Positions 1 to 20,127 of a stretch of 64,000 nucleotides of DNA are shown piece by piece. Each line of letters begins with the position of its first letter. Positions within the stretch are counted from its first letter, which is position 1. The DNA comes from Lanius collurio. Its lineage: Eukaryota > Chordata > Aves > Passeriformes > Laniidae. Both the position numbers and the translations under genes were made by a program. The stretch covers positions 5,893,862 to 5,957,861 of the forward strand of contig JACBWW010000003.1 of NCBI GenBank assembly GCA_020086605.1, written 5' to 3'. Under the pieces are notes generated by a model. That model did not search any database, was not told where the DNA came from, and saw nothing but the letters and a program-made list of their open reading frames with translations.

Positions 1-3000
1 CAAATGTGAACTGTCTCAGTGTCAGTGAAGAATGGCAAATGTAAGAAAAGACCACCTTAACAAGATCTTGAGCTCTTCAGTGACTGGAAGCTCACAAAAA
101 AAATCTCTTTTAAAAATGAATAAAACAAAGCACAAATGTATAAGAAGAGAAACAGAAAAGCCAATGTATAATATCAGATGTAGCAAGGAATGGAAGGTTA
201 TAAAAAGCGTGCTGAAAGCCCTTTAACCATACAAGGTTGGGAAATAATTTTCTGCTACTCAGCAGAGAGGGAGCTACATACAATGAAAACAAGAAGTTTT
301 ATGTTTATTGCCTCTTTTTGCTTCCATCTACTAGCATCACCTTCATGGCTATAAAAGCTGTGGTGCCACAAGAAAAGGAAACAATTTTTTCTTCTGTAAC
401 TGAAGCAGGAGACTTCCAGCTTGGATGTTAGGGATTGAAAAGGAAAGTATTAAATCGCAAGAACATTAGACAATGACTTTCAGGCTAAGGCATAACTTAG
501 GCATAACTCTTTACTCAAGAAAGTTCACTACAGGCTTATTTCCTAAAATTTTTAATTCTACATGGAAACAGATTAACATTTGTAGACAAATTTCTCAAAC
601 TCTGCTGTAATTCAGTTTAAAATCCATATATAACTTTAGTCTAAGGCAGGTCAAACAATGTGTCTCCATGCTTGACTCACTAATTTTACAGAGATCTGGA
701 TTGCAGTTTAAATATAAAACTTACAGAAACTTTTAAGATATTTATTCGCAGAGTTCATCTGTGACTCTCTACAGTCCATATCTAGTCATCCATAAATCTG
801 TCAGACTTTTAGCTTTCAAAATCAAATGAAGTCTGGAAATAAGTAAATACAGAGACAGCACTGAAGTCTGAAATAAACACAGAGATTTGAAATAATACTG
901 TGAGGGAGATTTTTGTTGGGAAGATGCTACTTTTGTGTGTGTACGCACATCTCTGTTTCTGAGTATGTATATGTATGTATGCAAAAAATGTCCAGAAGGG
1001 CAAAATAACAAATTATTGAATTAAATTATGCTTTATATAAATTATGTAGTAAAGGGTTTAAAATAAAAAAGTTGATCCATATCAAGGTCTCTGTATTTCC
1101 CATCTAAGACTATACTCAACATCAGCTGTCATTTATCAGGAATGCTTATGGCTAAAAGGTCTGACATTAATGAATGAGATGTTGAAGGACAGCCTGAGTG
1201 GCCTATTGATAAAGGGTTGGTTACACTAAGAACTGAAAGATGAGGAGCTATATGGCCCTGGTTGTAACTGTGCTGGTCTAAGTTGTTGTAACTGGTTTCC
1301 TTACAAGTACTGGAAAACTTAAGCTAGCTCTCTCTCAGAAAGTACCTGAGCTGCTAAACAGACAAGGTGCTATTCTTTTGACATTAATTTACTAAATCAT
1401 TATCTATACTAGAAGGGAACAATTTAAACAATCAACAAAAGGGAGTTGATTTTGAAGTGGAGCAAGATCACCATTTCTCTGCCAGTGGAAAAACTGAGAA
1501 ATAAGAGGTACTAAAGGATGTATTGTCAAGAGTGGTAAAAGAGGACAGACTACCATTAACTGAGATGGAATATTTCCAAGACAGAGGCCCAGCAAACTCA
1601 AGTGGTCACAGACACTAAGAACCACTCCATGCTTACAGGAGCCCCACCCAAGGTAAGTCTTTTTCAGGGCCAAATGACAGTCACAATTTCCTGTAGCAGT
1701 TGATGTCTCTCAGTCATCAGCTAACCCTGGTTCGGACTGAGCTGATTCATACACGAGATCCGGTGAGATTGGAAGGTTATTGCTGCAAGCCATTTTGAAG
1801 TGCATATCAGGAAAATGCAAAATGACTAAATGGCTACAGCTTTGGGGGCATGGGACTATTAATAGAGCCTCTGCCAACTGATAACAGAGATATGAAGAAT
1901 CGTAAACAAGTAGACAGAAGAATTGTTCTGAAGCAAAAGAAAAACATTTCTAAGGATGAAGAAGGGAATCCATCACAATGACTCAAACTGAATCCTAGGA
2001 ATATCTGCCTCAACAACCAGGTCTAAATTTTGGAAAGGAACCTAGCCTTTGTTTAAACAACTCAAGCAAGATGAATTTGCCATATGCTTCAAGGTACTAA
2101 CCACTAATGGTCACTAAAAAGGGAATAAATTACCAACGGATGTTCTCCATGCCCTAATACCTAATTCTCTGTAAAACCATTGTCACACTTGAAGTCAATA
2201 TGGTGAGGCTACTCCACTCCCTCCAGTTGGCTATTGATCTTCATAAATACGTTTGTGCTGTGCACAGACTCTGCAGAGTAGCTACTAAAAGGACACCTAG
2301 TGGTAAGTAAATGAGTGTGCCTAGAAACCGCTGGCATTGCTGAAGGTGTGCCACTGTAATAGTCATGGGAATTGCCGACCTGTTATGGGTTGAATATGCA
2401 ATGTCACATATGAACTTATGTGTCAAGTGGCACTACTCAACGTGGGTTTTTTTAAATGATAAGCAATATTCTTAAAAGTATGTTTTAAAAACCTGGAATT
2501 TAAGCTTAACTTCCTCTAAACTCAGAGAACAGGTTTTTTTAAACAAAAGATGCACGATGCTGTCTGTCGTACATTACAAAATCGAATATACCAAATCTCC
2601 ACTGCATCTGCTTTAGGAGCATTGGATAGCTGAACAGAACTCACTACAGGCATGTTTTGCTTGATATTCAAGCCAAATTTCCTCGTGGGCATCATCACTT
2701 CTTGGTTCCTCCATTGTGCCACTCTAAAATATCCTATGCAATTCCTTTCTTTCTCTTTTTTTCCTATGAAGACAAACAGCTGGAGAATACAAATTGTACA
2801 CATTTGAGCTAACTTTAGTTTTTGGGGGGTTGTTTGTTTGCTGGTTGATTTTTTTTTTGTCAATGCAACTTTATAGTCACTTCTTGCCTGTGTTTATTCC
2901 AAACCCTTTAATATGTACTCTTGCCCTTGTGACCAGGAGATGCCCACAACAGAAAACTCTATTCCAGATGCAGTCATACTGGTCTCATGCAGAGAGGGAT

Positions 3001-5137
3001 TATAACCTTCCTGTGTAGTGACATGCTGCCTCTGGGCAAACAGACCAAAATCCACACTTAGTCTTCTTGTTTATGTCAACATATCGTATTACAGGCATGG
3101 AACAACTTGCTGACCACTGTCCCTCTTTGATTATTGCTTTTATGTTTTCTTTTCCAGGTTTGTCTTTTCTATTGAACAACAGTTTCTTTGGATTAATTTT
3201 CCCTGAGTGAATTAGTAGAGATTTACTAAGCCACTTTTCCAGATACATTTTTTTATCCAATTTTCTAACATCTCTGTATGCCACTGGTCTGTTCTCTGTC
3301 CTCAGAGTGTTTTTAACAGCCTACATTGTAGTGCCATCCTTTGATTTAAAAAACCACAAACAATCCATTTCTACTCTTCTATCCTCTTTCATCACAACAA
3401 AGATTGAAACACTGGGATGGATATGTTTGTTTTCTTTTTTAGGTGACTTGCTACCAAAGTTTTTCTTTAAAAAAAACCCAAAAAAACAGATTATGCTTTA
3501 TTTCTTCATAATGACAAGGAAGTAGATAGTGATGTTCATGAGGGATGCAGCAGATTCTGCTCTTATCCAAACGTTTGCAACCATTCCTCATGCAGCTCTG
3601 TTTCCACAACTCACCTCTCCTCCACTCCACACTTCTGAAGTTCCAGCATGCTCTCTTGTCTTAAAATGGCATTTAGTTTCCTTCCTTTACTATAAACAAT
3701 GCGTTCTGTAACCTCAGTTTTATGATGTAAACACTTAAAAGTAAGAATGAAGGGAACACAAACTATGTGTTCAATTAGGTAATTGGGGGACTAAATTAAA
3801 AGAAATATCTCAAAACATGGAACACGGAATATTTCAGCATAATGCAGCCTGGCTTTACTTGTTTTCCTTTTATCTCGTCCCTTTAAGAAAAGAAGACAAT
3901 GGATCTTAGAAACTGTGGCAGAAGAGAAGCAGAGGAAGCTGAAGAGATATTATTGCTTGTGAATCCAACAGAAATTAAAGTCAAGCTTAGAGGAAGGGGC
4001 CGTAACACTCAGATATGTGTTTGTAGGGAAAGAGGCACTCTGTAAACTGCAGGGTGCTGGAGGCTGGGCAACCAGCTGCCACAGTTGACATGGGAGGCTC
4101 CTGCTATCAGTGATATCACCCTTTGTAATCTGATGTCAGTTTGTGAAATGCCCTGCAGCCTGCCAAAGCCTCTTCAAGCTGGCATTTCTTTTATACTAAA
4201 ATACACATTAAAAGTAAGAATCTAACCAACAGATATTATTCTCTGGTCAAAGCCAAAAAAAAAAATATAGATATATATGTACACACTGTGCATAATAAGG
4301 AGTAGTTAGAGGAAGAAATTATAAGGAGTAGTAAAAGAAAAATAATGTCTGTAAAAAATACTTCTGTTTATCTCTGCAGTTGACCTATAAATTTTGGTCA
4401 ACTATACTCCTTCAAATAGACTTTTTTACTTTTTTTTCAAAACAGCTCTAGTGAGGATTTCCACTATTAAATCCCTAATCTGGATTTTGCACTTGTGAAC
4501 TCCTTGGTAACAGAAGAAACTCAAAATATCTTCAAATTTGGAAGAATTCTTTTTATGTGCATCTGAAAGCACACATTTGGCTTTCATTGTGTGGTGTGCC
4601 AGACAGCTACAAAGACAAAGCATATCCTAGTACAATTTCATTCAACACTTTAAACTTTGAATCTCACTTATCCTTAAAAACAGTGGTCATTTTGGCTTTG
4701 CAAGCAAACCTGTTTACTCCTGGCATACAGCAAACATAGGTAATACAGTGGTTGCTTGACTTTCACATCATACTTAAACAGGCATTCTGACCATTCATAA
4801 CAGCTTCAAATAGAGAAATCAAAGTATCTACAGCTGTTACATCTGCCCTAAGCTTCTTTCCCAGTTTAGTGATTTTACAGTTGTTTTTCCCTTTTTCTAA
4901 AGCCTGCTGAGGGATGATGGATGTTATGTCATTGGTGAAACCACACAAATGGCATAAGAGGAAAGGCATGAACTTTCCAACGCATCATCCCATGCACAAA
5001 ATAAGTTCAATAATAGATTTTTTTCCCCTAGCTTCCTCAATATATTCTGTTTGTTACTTTTACTCAGGATTAGTGCAAAGCAGCAATAAATTAGAAGGAT
5101 ACTTTTAATGGAATGTTGATATCTTAAGGAAACCTAC
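1..5137 (-). other. AHRR intron 3, partial; no recognised features
   Basis: AT-rich sequence downstream of the bHLH exon. I looked on the minus strand for the next AHRR exons (linker and PAS-A, with motifs like FYAS or DYLGF) and saw none. Short open frames look random. A short A/TA-rich patch lies near 4252-4282. No repeat family was recognised with confidence. Confidence 0.7.
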
Positions 5138-5319
5138 CTTGAAAGAAACTTTTGACTCGGAGATAGCTGACACTAAGGCGCAAGACAGAAAGTTTGTCCA
5201 GCTTCGATACGATGTCAGGTGGAAAAGGAAGGAGGCTGGCCAGGTGGTCCAGTTCTGCATTCAGACGGTCTCTGTGTCTCTTCGAAGGATTTGATTTTTC
5301 ATTCCCAACTGCTGGCCTT
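5138..5319 (-). CDS. AHRR: AHRR second coding exon (bHLH domain)
   Basis: This 182-nt exon completes codon 21 (CA|A) and encodes residues 22-81, then one base before a strong donor (gtaggt, 5137-5132). The acceptor is ctaccacag (AG at 5321-5320). It encodes the whole bHLH. The basic region holds [15 protein letters not shown] (residues 30-44) and contacts DNA. A loop around PFPPDI (52-57) leads to helix 2 with [15 protein letters not shown] (60-74), and the exon ends VKSFFQ. AELDHLA, PPDI and RVKSFFQ are AHRR-type residues; AHR has TELDRLA, PQDV and RAKSFFD. All DNA-reading and dimerisation residues look intact, with no stop or frameshift. The next exons (PAS domain, repressor region) were not found between 1 and 5137 and must lie outside the window. 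Confidence 0.96.
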
Positions 5320-12299
<6,980 letters not shown>

Positions 12300-13212
12300 T
12301 TAGGAGATTTCTGTGTTTCAGACTGCTGTACAAAATGACAGCACTGAGAAAGTTCCACTGAGGAAAATGTTTGTTCCTTGAGTGTGACATTCAGCAACAC
12401 TAAAAATCATGGCGGCATTAGTGAAGATAGAAGCTTGTGGCTTATTCCAATTTCCTACCCTAATATTATTAGAATATTGATGTTTATGTTCAATTTTCAT
12501 TTTTTCCAATTAAGTATACTGTATATGATATAAAATAGGTATAAAATACATCCTGTTTACTGGATATCCAGATTTTTTTTCCCTTCCAGGCTCATTTCTA
12601 AATTCAGCTAAACAAGGAAGAATGAATAATACAACCCGTCATCTGCAGGGAGGATTTCACAGCTTTTTAAATACACGGGAATATTTTCTCCCTTACTGAC
12701 ATTGTGACTAGTAGGTTGCAATTATTCAAATCAGCATTTCTCCAGATCCTCACATCCTCATTTTTAAAGGCTGGAAATATAGCTGTCGGCAGCTCAAGAA
12801 GTGACACACAGTTTTGTGGTTAGCACTAGGACCCAGTGCAGTGCTGACTGAGGTGACAATTTTCACACAAAACTTGGTCTTATTGATTTGTTTGAGCATG
12901 TTAGCCTTAGAGACATTGCAAGCTTGGAAAAATCTTTGCATTCAGTCTGTTTAAATCTTCTGGAGATTAGCTGAATATCAAAGTCTTCTTGATTTTCTGT
13001 CTGAAAGAATATTTTAGTCATGGTGAGTGCTGTTCAATAGTGGGTGCATGCTGCCAGAGAGGTTAGTGTATCTCAAGAGTAATTGCTGCTTTGTGTAAGA
13101 TATAAAATTAAAGGGAATTTCTATGTCACTGAATCAAATGCCACGCTGCTGAACATGTGTGTCGTGTAAAGCAAATCATAAACTTACCGAGCTTAATTTA
13201 AAAACTATTTGG

Positions 13213-13492
13213 AAGGACTTTCTTTTTCATTGAAAGACAGCTTTCTGATAACTAGAAACCTTTCGCCTTCCAGCTTAAATTTGTTCATGGTCATTTTATG
13301 CCCATTTGTTCTTCTGCCAACATTGTCTTTTAGTTTAAATAGCTCTTCCTCCTCCATTGTGTTTACTCATTGGCATATTTTTAAATATCAGTCATATCTT
13401 CAGTCAGCCTTCATTTTTCTATTCTGGGACAACCCAAACTCTTTTATTTCCCTCTCATGTTACAAACTGCTTTTTCTTCCTATCATTTTAGG
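13213..13492 (-). mobile_element. Old CR1 LINE fragment
   Basis: Read on the plus strand this matches the antisense of an old amniote CR1. Diagnostic pieces are 'cccatttgttcttctgccaacattg' split around 13299-13325, 'tttaaatagctcttcctcc' at about 13333-13351, and 'ccctctcatgttac' near 13450. The order of the blocks is preserved. Many substitutions and small indels indicate an ancient insertion. No open frame is retained. Family resemblance is from memory; boundaries are approximate. Confidence 0.7.
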
Positions 13493-14191
13493 AGAACAGG
13501 ATGGAGCACAGTTTATTAAGCAAAATCTAAAATGTATTTTATACATGCAAGCATAGCATCCTTTGCTAAATGGGGATACCTTAGGTCTGCTGTGCTTCCC
13601 TCATAAGGAAAATCAGTTATTGTGTCAACAGACAGCTATCAGGTTACTTTGTCAAAATCATTTAAATCTACATTCCATTTTTACTCCAAATAACCAGAGC
13701 TGTTACTTTGTTTTTTCCTTCTGAGAATTCATTATGAAATGATTCATAATATAGAGATCAGACTAGTTGCCTTCTCTCAAATGCAGGTTATGGTGGAAAC
13801 ACCAGTCATTCCCCAGTTGCTGCAGTGTCAGGCATAAAGCCCTTCCAGAAACAGAACCATTTTTTTCACTATTACTGGAATGATTTCCTGTGATGTCAGA
13901 TGGGTGAACTGCCTGTCCAAAGCTGATGAGGGATATGATACAGTGCAATAAAAACTGCTGCAGGTTAAGATTATGACACAGTCTTTGCTCAGATAAAGCC
14001 TTCTTACCACCTTCAAAGACCTTGTTAAATTGGTTTAATTTTCAAGTTTTTTTTTTTTAACAGTCTGCCTGTTTTTCAGATTACATCTGCCCTCACAGAT
14101 TTCCTACTTCAGCTGGAAGCTGAAATGATGTGGAGATGCCAAAAGAACTGCAGTTTCTTCTGACACCTTACATTAAAATTATTTTTTTATC

Positions 14192-15220
14192 TGTGGTGGG
14201 TTAACCCTGTCTGTAGCCAGATACCCACCAAACCCACTCTATCACTCCCTTCCTCAGCAGGACAAGGGAGAGAAAATATAACAAAAGGTTGAGACAAGGA
14301 AAGAAAGAGATCACTCACCACTTACCAACATGGACAAATCAGGCTGATCTAGGGGAAATTGGTTTAATTTATTCCCAAACAAATCAGAGCAGGATAATGA
14401 GAAATAAACCCCAATCTCAAAAATACTTTCCCCATACCCCTCCCTTCTTCCGAGGCTCAACTTCACTGCATTTTCTCTACCTCCTTCCCCTGCAGCAGCA
14501 CAAGGGGATGGGGAATGGAGGCTGTGGTCACTTATCACACACTGCCACTCCTTCCCCCTCATAGGGAGGATTCCTCACAATCTCCCATGACCTTCTCCAA
14601 CATGAGTCTTTCCCATGGGCTGCAGTTCTTCACAAACAGCCCCAGCAAGGGTCTCTCCCGCAGGGCCCAGTCCTTCAAGAACAGGCTGCTCCACCATGGG
14701 TGCTTCTTGGGATCACAAGTCCTGCCAGCAAACCTCCTCAGTGTGGGCTGCTCTCTCCATGGGTCCACAGGTCCTGCCAGGACCCTGCTCCAGCATAGGC
14801 TTCCTAAGTGGTCACAACCTCCTTCAGGCATCCACCTGTTCTGGAGTGGGGTTCTCCATGGGCTGCAGGGGCACAGCTGCCTCACCATGGGCTGCACCAT
14901 GGACTGCAAAGCAATCTCTGCTCTGGTGCCTGAAGCACCTCCTCCCACTCTTTCTTCACTGACCCAAGTGACTGCAAGGCTGCTACTCTCACATATTCTC
15001 TCTCCTTTCTCTGACTGCAGTTGCAGTTGTGCATGTTCTTTCCCCCTTTCATAAATACATTATCCCAAAAGCACTGCCATCATTGCTGATGGGCTCGGCC
15101 TTGGCCAGCAGCGGGTCTGTCGTGGACCTACTGGACACAGGGGAATCTTCCAGCAGCTTCTCACAGAAGCCACCCCTGCAGACCCCCATTACCAAATCCT
15201 TGCCATGAAAACCTAATACA
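14192..15220 (-). mobile_element. Solo LTR of an avian endogenous retrovirus (family A, copy 1)
   Basis: On the plus strand the element runs from TGTGGTGGGTTAACCC to CCTAATACA, the two ends of a bird LTR family with TG...CA termini. The functional direction is minus: from 15220 it shows a TATA-like stretch near 15045-15058 and an AATAAA signal (plus-strand tttatt, 14368-14373). The GC-rich middle has repeated 'CTCCAnCnTGGG' style blocks. It aligns along its length with the copy at 21697-22785 in inverted orientation. The expected 5-bp target duplication is degraded (ttatc before, atatt after). No viral internal genes adjoin, so it is a solo LTR. A 179-codon open frame inside it is not a gene. 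Confidence 0.88.
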
Positions 15221-16235
15221 ATATTGTAGTACTTTTGTGTTCTTAGTCCTTCCTGTCCATAATATGAATCTATGACTCATAGTTCATGTTTCAAAACAGT
15301 GTCACATGCTAGACTTCCCTTCTCTTGCCTTCATGTGCAAAGTTAAAAGGAGGAGAAAGGCTTGAACGCCATAATTCAACTGAAAACTGAAAGTTAAGAG
15401 TTCATTCAATTTCCCAAAAGGGTGACTTTGTTTTAAAACCCATTCTGGATCAGTTGATTAATATGTGACAGCAAATAGAAATAGCTAAATAGACCTCAGT
15501 ATTCAAACTGAAAACCAGGAAATAAATAGCAAACAATATGAGCTAGAATTTATGGAGTGCAAAATGCTATTAGGAAAGATAAAGGTTCAAAGGAAAATTC
15601 ACAAGTTACAGCACTAAAGACAAAAGATAGTGTCCTTTTTAGAAGAATATTATGAAGAAAATAATTCTAAAAAGTGTGTGCAGTTCTAATTAGATGGAGA
15701 TGGCTTTATGTTAGAACTGCATAAAGGCTAAGAGGGCTCAATAGATTTATTTCTAGTCTCTGAAAAGAAGGAGAATCATGCACTCCCATCAAACAAGAAT
15801 TAGCCATGCACTCTTCAGGCTTTCTACAGGAACTTTCTACAGAATTAGGACAAAGGGTTACCACAGCAACATGGTATGAAGCACTGCCCCAGCAACTGAA
15901 CACCAACGTCCTAGATATACACAGCCAAGAGGTGCTTCTGCCACTGCCACTAAAGCCAATAGTGGCATGTGGTTAAAATGAGTCTGAGAATGCAGGGACA
16001 GGAATAAAGATAAAGTCAGAAGGTTCATGGCTAATGGTCCTAAAAATATGTCTGAAAATAGCACTTGAATTTATTGAACTGCACAGATCCATAAACCATG
16101 AAAATACATATTTTAAAAACTGGAGAAGAGAGTGTATTCATAGTCCTACCTGGACTGTGTTTTCTTCTGATCACCTGTGAGCTCTGGTCTCTACCAGTAG
16201 GACAGGACAGCCCATCTCCACCACTGAAGGAGGCT

Positions 16236-16259
16236 GGGGGCTCCTTCCCAGGAGCCCCC
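16236..16259. repeat. Short perfect hairpin
   Basis: Ten-base perfect inverted arms (GGGGGCTCCT and AGGAGCCCCC) around a 4-nt loop (tccc). In AHRR intron 1. No U-tract or other sign of a terminator; significance unknown. Confidence 0.8.
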
Positions 16260-17239
16260 TGGTCTCATGTGGACAAAACGCAGGAAGAAGTTGGGTGGAA
16301 GGCACTCAGCTGGTCAGAACAATTGTGCTCTTTCCTTTCTACCTATAACACTTGAGAGTCCTCACATTCTCTCCACATATTTGAGGAACCCAAAGAAGCA
16401 ATCTTCCACCACTCCAGCAGCAAGAAATGGGGCTTACAAGCTTGAGGAGTTTCGGGAGGAGGAAAGCTGGGACCAAAAGGAACAGAATTGCTAGAAAAGG
16501 GTAAAAGTGGACCATAATCATTTGCTTCTGTCAGATGCTTGTAATCACTACTAACATTAATTCACAATGAATCTTTGAACACCGGGGAAAGCCGAAGGAC
16601 TGAAAGACAGCTGCTGTATGATAATATTCAGAGAAAGGAAACATAATGATCCGGCTATCCGCTGGATGGCAAGACGGACATCCATCCCAAGCAAAATACC
16701 AGAAAAGATGATAAGAAAGATGAATTACATCACTTAGCAGAATCCTATGGAATATCATGCTCTTTGGAGTGTAACTAGCTCATTGAGAAGTTATCACCTC
16801 TAGCTGAAAGAGGAGTTCACTTGTATTAGTAAGTTGGCAGCACGTTATTCTGCTTTTAAAAAGCCACAACAATGTATTACAGTGCACAGTTTCCACAAGT
16901 AAATAACTTCCCATGTGACAGAATAAAAAAAATAAAGGAATTATAGAGAAATCACTGCTAAATAAAAAAGGCTTTATAAAGACCTTACAGACATCAAGGT
17001 TCAATACAAACTCCTTGGTGATAATATTTACAAAGTTATAAAAATTTAGAAGATTGAAAAATAATGCTGAAATGGTGAAACAGAGCAATCTGGAGAGTAC
17101 AGTAGGCTGTTCCTCTTTATCCACAATGTATTTTAATACAGCCAAATGCATACACTTGCATCTGAGAATAGGGAATGCACATCATTGCTACTGAATAGGG
17201 ACTGCATCCTGAAATGTGAGTGATTCTTGAAAGAAATTA

Positions 17240-17860
17240 AGGATCAAAGTGAAAAATTAATACAATCCATAGTTTGAGTTGCCAGGGAGGAGCTGCTGCA
17301 AAGGCAGCTAATGCAGATGCTGACCTAAGTGGTATGGTTTTGCATCTGTTTAAAGATATCATAAGACTGATGCTCGAACAGTATGTACAGTTCGTATTTA
17401 AGTGTTTTTCAAGTAATGTTAGATACTGGTAAAAGTGAGGAAAGAAGCTAAAATAAATACTTGCAGGCTGAAAAAATTTCTTTGCATAGAAAAAAGATTT
17501 AGGTGACTTGAGTAATATAAAGTACTTCCAGGGGAAGATATGAGTACTGAAATATTTTAACCTGAAACACAGCACAGGCACTTAGAAAATGCAGTCAGAT
17601 ACATCCAAATAAGAAATAAGGAATTAATCTGGAACATCATGAGCATTTAAACACTGGAACAAGGTACAAAAGATTTAATAGATCCTGTTGTCTTGAAACC
17701 ACTGTTAGATGCCTGTTAGATGTACACTTTACCCTAACAGAAGTTATACTTAAATTAAATAGAAACAGTTGAGTTGAATGCAGGCATACTCAGAAAAAAA
17801 ATCTTTGGTAGCTATAGGAGGTCAGATTACATTATCCAATGATCTCTCCTTTCACTAAAT
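17240..17860 (+). mobile_element. Old CR1 LINE 3' portion
   Basis: Plus-strand sequence with the block order of an ancient CR1 3' region. It has 'gtgaggaaagaagctaaaa' near 17436, 'gatatgagtactgaaat' near 17538, 'cactggaacaaggtac' near 17652, and a diagnostic ending resembling 'GGAGGTCAGACTAGATGATCT' at 17819-17839. Strongly decayed, no open frame. Boundaries are estimates. Confidence 0.6.
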
Positions 17861-18460
17861 TTTATTAATCATTTCCTGCCTGAATGTAATCACATACCAC
17901 GCATTCAATGCCTGAACTACAAGAAAGGGCTGTGCAGACCACAGCTTCAGAGCAGCACAGTTTTTGAAGAGGCAGCCTGGGAGTGAGGAGGTTGTGTGCT
18001 CATCCCTACCATGCCATGGCACTGTGGTGAATTTCACCAGCAAAGCAAGAAGGGGATGGGGCTGGAGTGTAGCTTGGCTTTTCTCAGGACTAAGTGTTTC
18101 TACCTTGGCAGAAGCAACTCTGGGAAACAACTTCCACTCACGATGGCTCATCAACAGGACAGAAATCTATTTGCCTGCTCTCACTAAATTAATTGTTATT
18201 AGCATGTTTGTACCAAGTTTTCTGCTTCTAATGAATGGCCATGTCTTAGGAGAAAATATGATAAGAGTTTTGGATATAACCCTGTAAATAGGGTGTTTCC
18301 AGCTGAAGCAGCCCCACTTAAAAAATAACTGGGGAAAAAAGAGTGAATAAGGGTTGTGAAAATGAACCCCACAGTTAGAGTGCAGGAGCTCAAACTGTTT
18401 GGGTTATCATGAAGAACAGCAACAGAGAACTTCCGTACAATAAGTAACTACATTATGTAG

Positions 18461-18495
18461 GAAACAAACATTTCGTGACAAGAAACAAACATTTC
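18461..18495. repeat. Tandem duplication, 21-bp period
   Basis: GAAACAAACATTTC occurs at 18461-18474 and again at 18482-18495. Only two copies. Confidence 0.85.
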
Positions 18496-18649
18496 TAGCA
18501 AGATCCAATTTACTGAACTTGAGGCTAATTAAATTCAAATTACAAATAAATTACTATCAAAATAATTTACCCAAGACTGTAGAGGATTCTCCATCACTGA
18601 GCATTTTTTCATCAAAAACTTTTTTCTTAAACTAATGGACCTGTGTGGT

Positions 18650-18735
18650 AAGAATGTGTTTAAGGGTGCCTGATGGTCCAGTTATACATGAGATTGGAAC
18701 TAGATCACAGTGGCTCTTTCTGGCTCTAAAATTTC
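18650..18735 (+). mobile_element. Short CR1-like 3' end remnant
   Basis: The segment 'gattggaactagatcacag' followed by 'ggctctttctggctctaaaat' resembles the last bases of CR1 elements before their terminal repeat. Short and decayed. Confidence 0.4.
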
Positions 18736-20065
18736 CTTTTCTGTCTCAATTATTTCTCCAGTGAAAAAGCAGAAGGCTAATTCTCAAACATGGAAAGTCA
18801 TTAGAAGACTAAAAAAAAGTATGTAATGTTTGATTTACAGAGGGTGTTCTACAAGTACAAGGGATCATATGTTGTCTGACAAACACACATAAAATCTCTC
18901 TTTAATTTCCTTTGAAGAAAATGTGTACAAATTTGGCTATGTTTGGAGCTTCTGGAAAAACACCCAGCTTGTGTGTGCTTGGGAGACTTGTTGTAGTCTG
19001 ACAGTTATCTACAGCTTCTGCCTGAGCTGTGCTCACATCTTCGCCTTCGTTCCTCCCACAGGCATCTGCACTGTGCGTGTGCATCCCCGTGCGCTGTGCC
19101 GGCCTCCCCGTGGAGCAGCAAAGGCAGTGCTAGACCTTCCCTCTTGCTGTTCCTCCCCACCCCGGTGCAACAAAGGGCTCCAAATATAAGGCATGGGAAC
19201 AAGGAGTCAGTCATGGGAAGGACTGAAGCAGACTGGGACAAGGCAGGGAGGGAACAGAAGCAGGAGGCTTGTAGTCCTGATTCTCAGCATCCCTAAGACC
19301 TGCAGAGAGATGCTGTGCTCCGAAACACGCCAGGAAAGGACCATTCAGGAGCACTGCTTCTGAGTTATCATTAGGAATTCAAAGTAACCCTTGAAAATTT
19401 GGGTGTTTTGCCAGAAATTAGGTGGCCAGCCCCTCCCTACTGCAATCTCCCTTCCAGATGTCCTGTGGGCTCCTTCACCTTCACTGCCTGCCTTATGAGA
19501 AGAGATCTGAGCACCCAGAGCCAGACTCCTGCCCCACTGTGGGAAAAAACTGGGGCTACACAAGGGCTGTAGGAATTAGGGCTGCGTGATGCAAGGCACG
19601 AGACCACAGCCTGGGACATCAGAGGCACCAGCCCTTGTTTCCTACAAGCCTCGGTCTGTTCTAAAAGCGGTGAGCACTCAGTACTGCAGCTGGAGGCAGC
19701 CAGCACTGAGCTCTCAATGAGAGTGCACCAAAGGCTGTGTCTTGCAGAAAATCATCTCCTTAGTGTCTGGCATTGAGTAAATGAGAATAAGTATTTCAGA
19801 TTTATCACTACTAATAAGACCATATGTCTCAGCAGTATAATACAGATTAATTCAGTGGTGGGTTTGATGCACTTAAATACTAAAGTCACAATTATCACCG
19901 AACAGTCTGTGACAAAATTAATTGCACTGTGTTTGCACAGGATTTGAGCACTGCATGGTACAGAGCTGGGACTACAAGGTGAATGAGGATAGTAAAAACA
20001 AAATATGCAACTTCTATTTTTGTATGAGATTAAGTTTAGGGCCTGGCCACACAGGTGAGGAACTT

Positions 20066-20127
20066 AACAGCTGGACTTGATGTTCTTGGAGGTCTTTTTC
20101 TATCTAAATGTTTCATGAATTTATGTT
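20066..20127 (+). mobile_element. Short CR1 3' end fragment
   Basis: 'agctggacttgatgttcttg' followed by 'gaggtctttttctatctaaa' is close to the CR1 3' terminal consensus (AGCTGGACTNGATGATCTT...GGTCTTTTCCAACCTA). 5'-truncated, as most CR1 copies are. Confidence 0.65.

Noticed and set aside
14515..15054. 179-codon plus-strand open frame
   Set aside because: Entirely within a solo LTR, on the non-functional strand; a product of the GC-rich repeated blocks.
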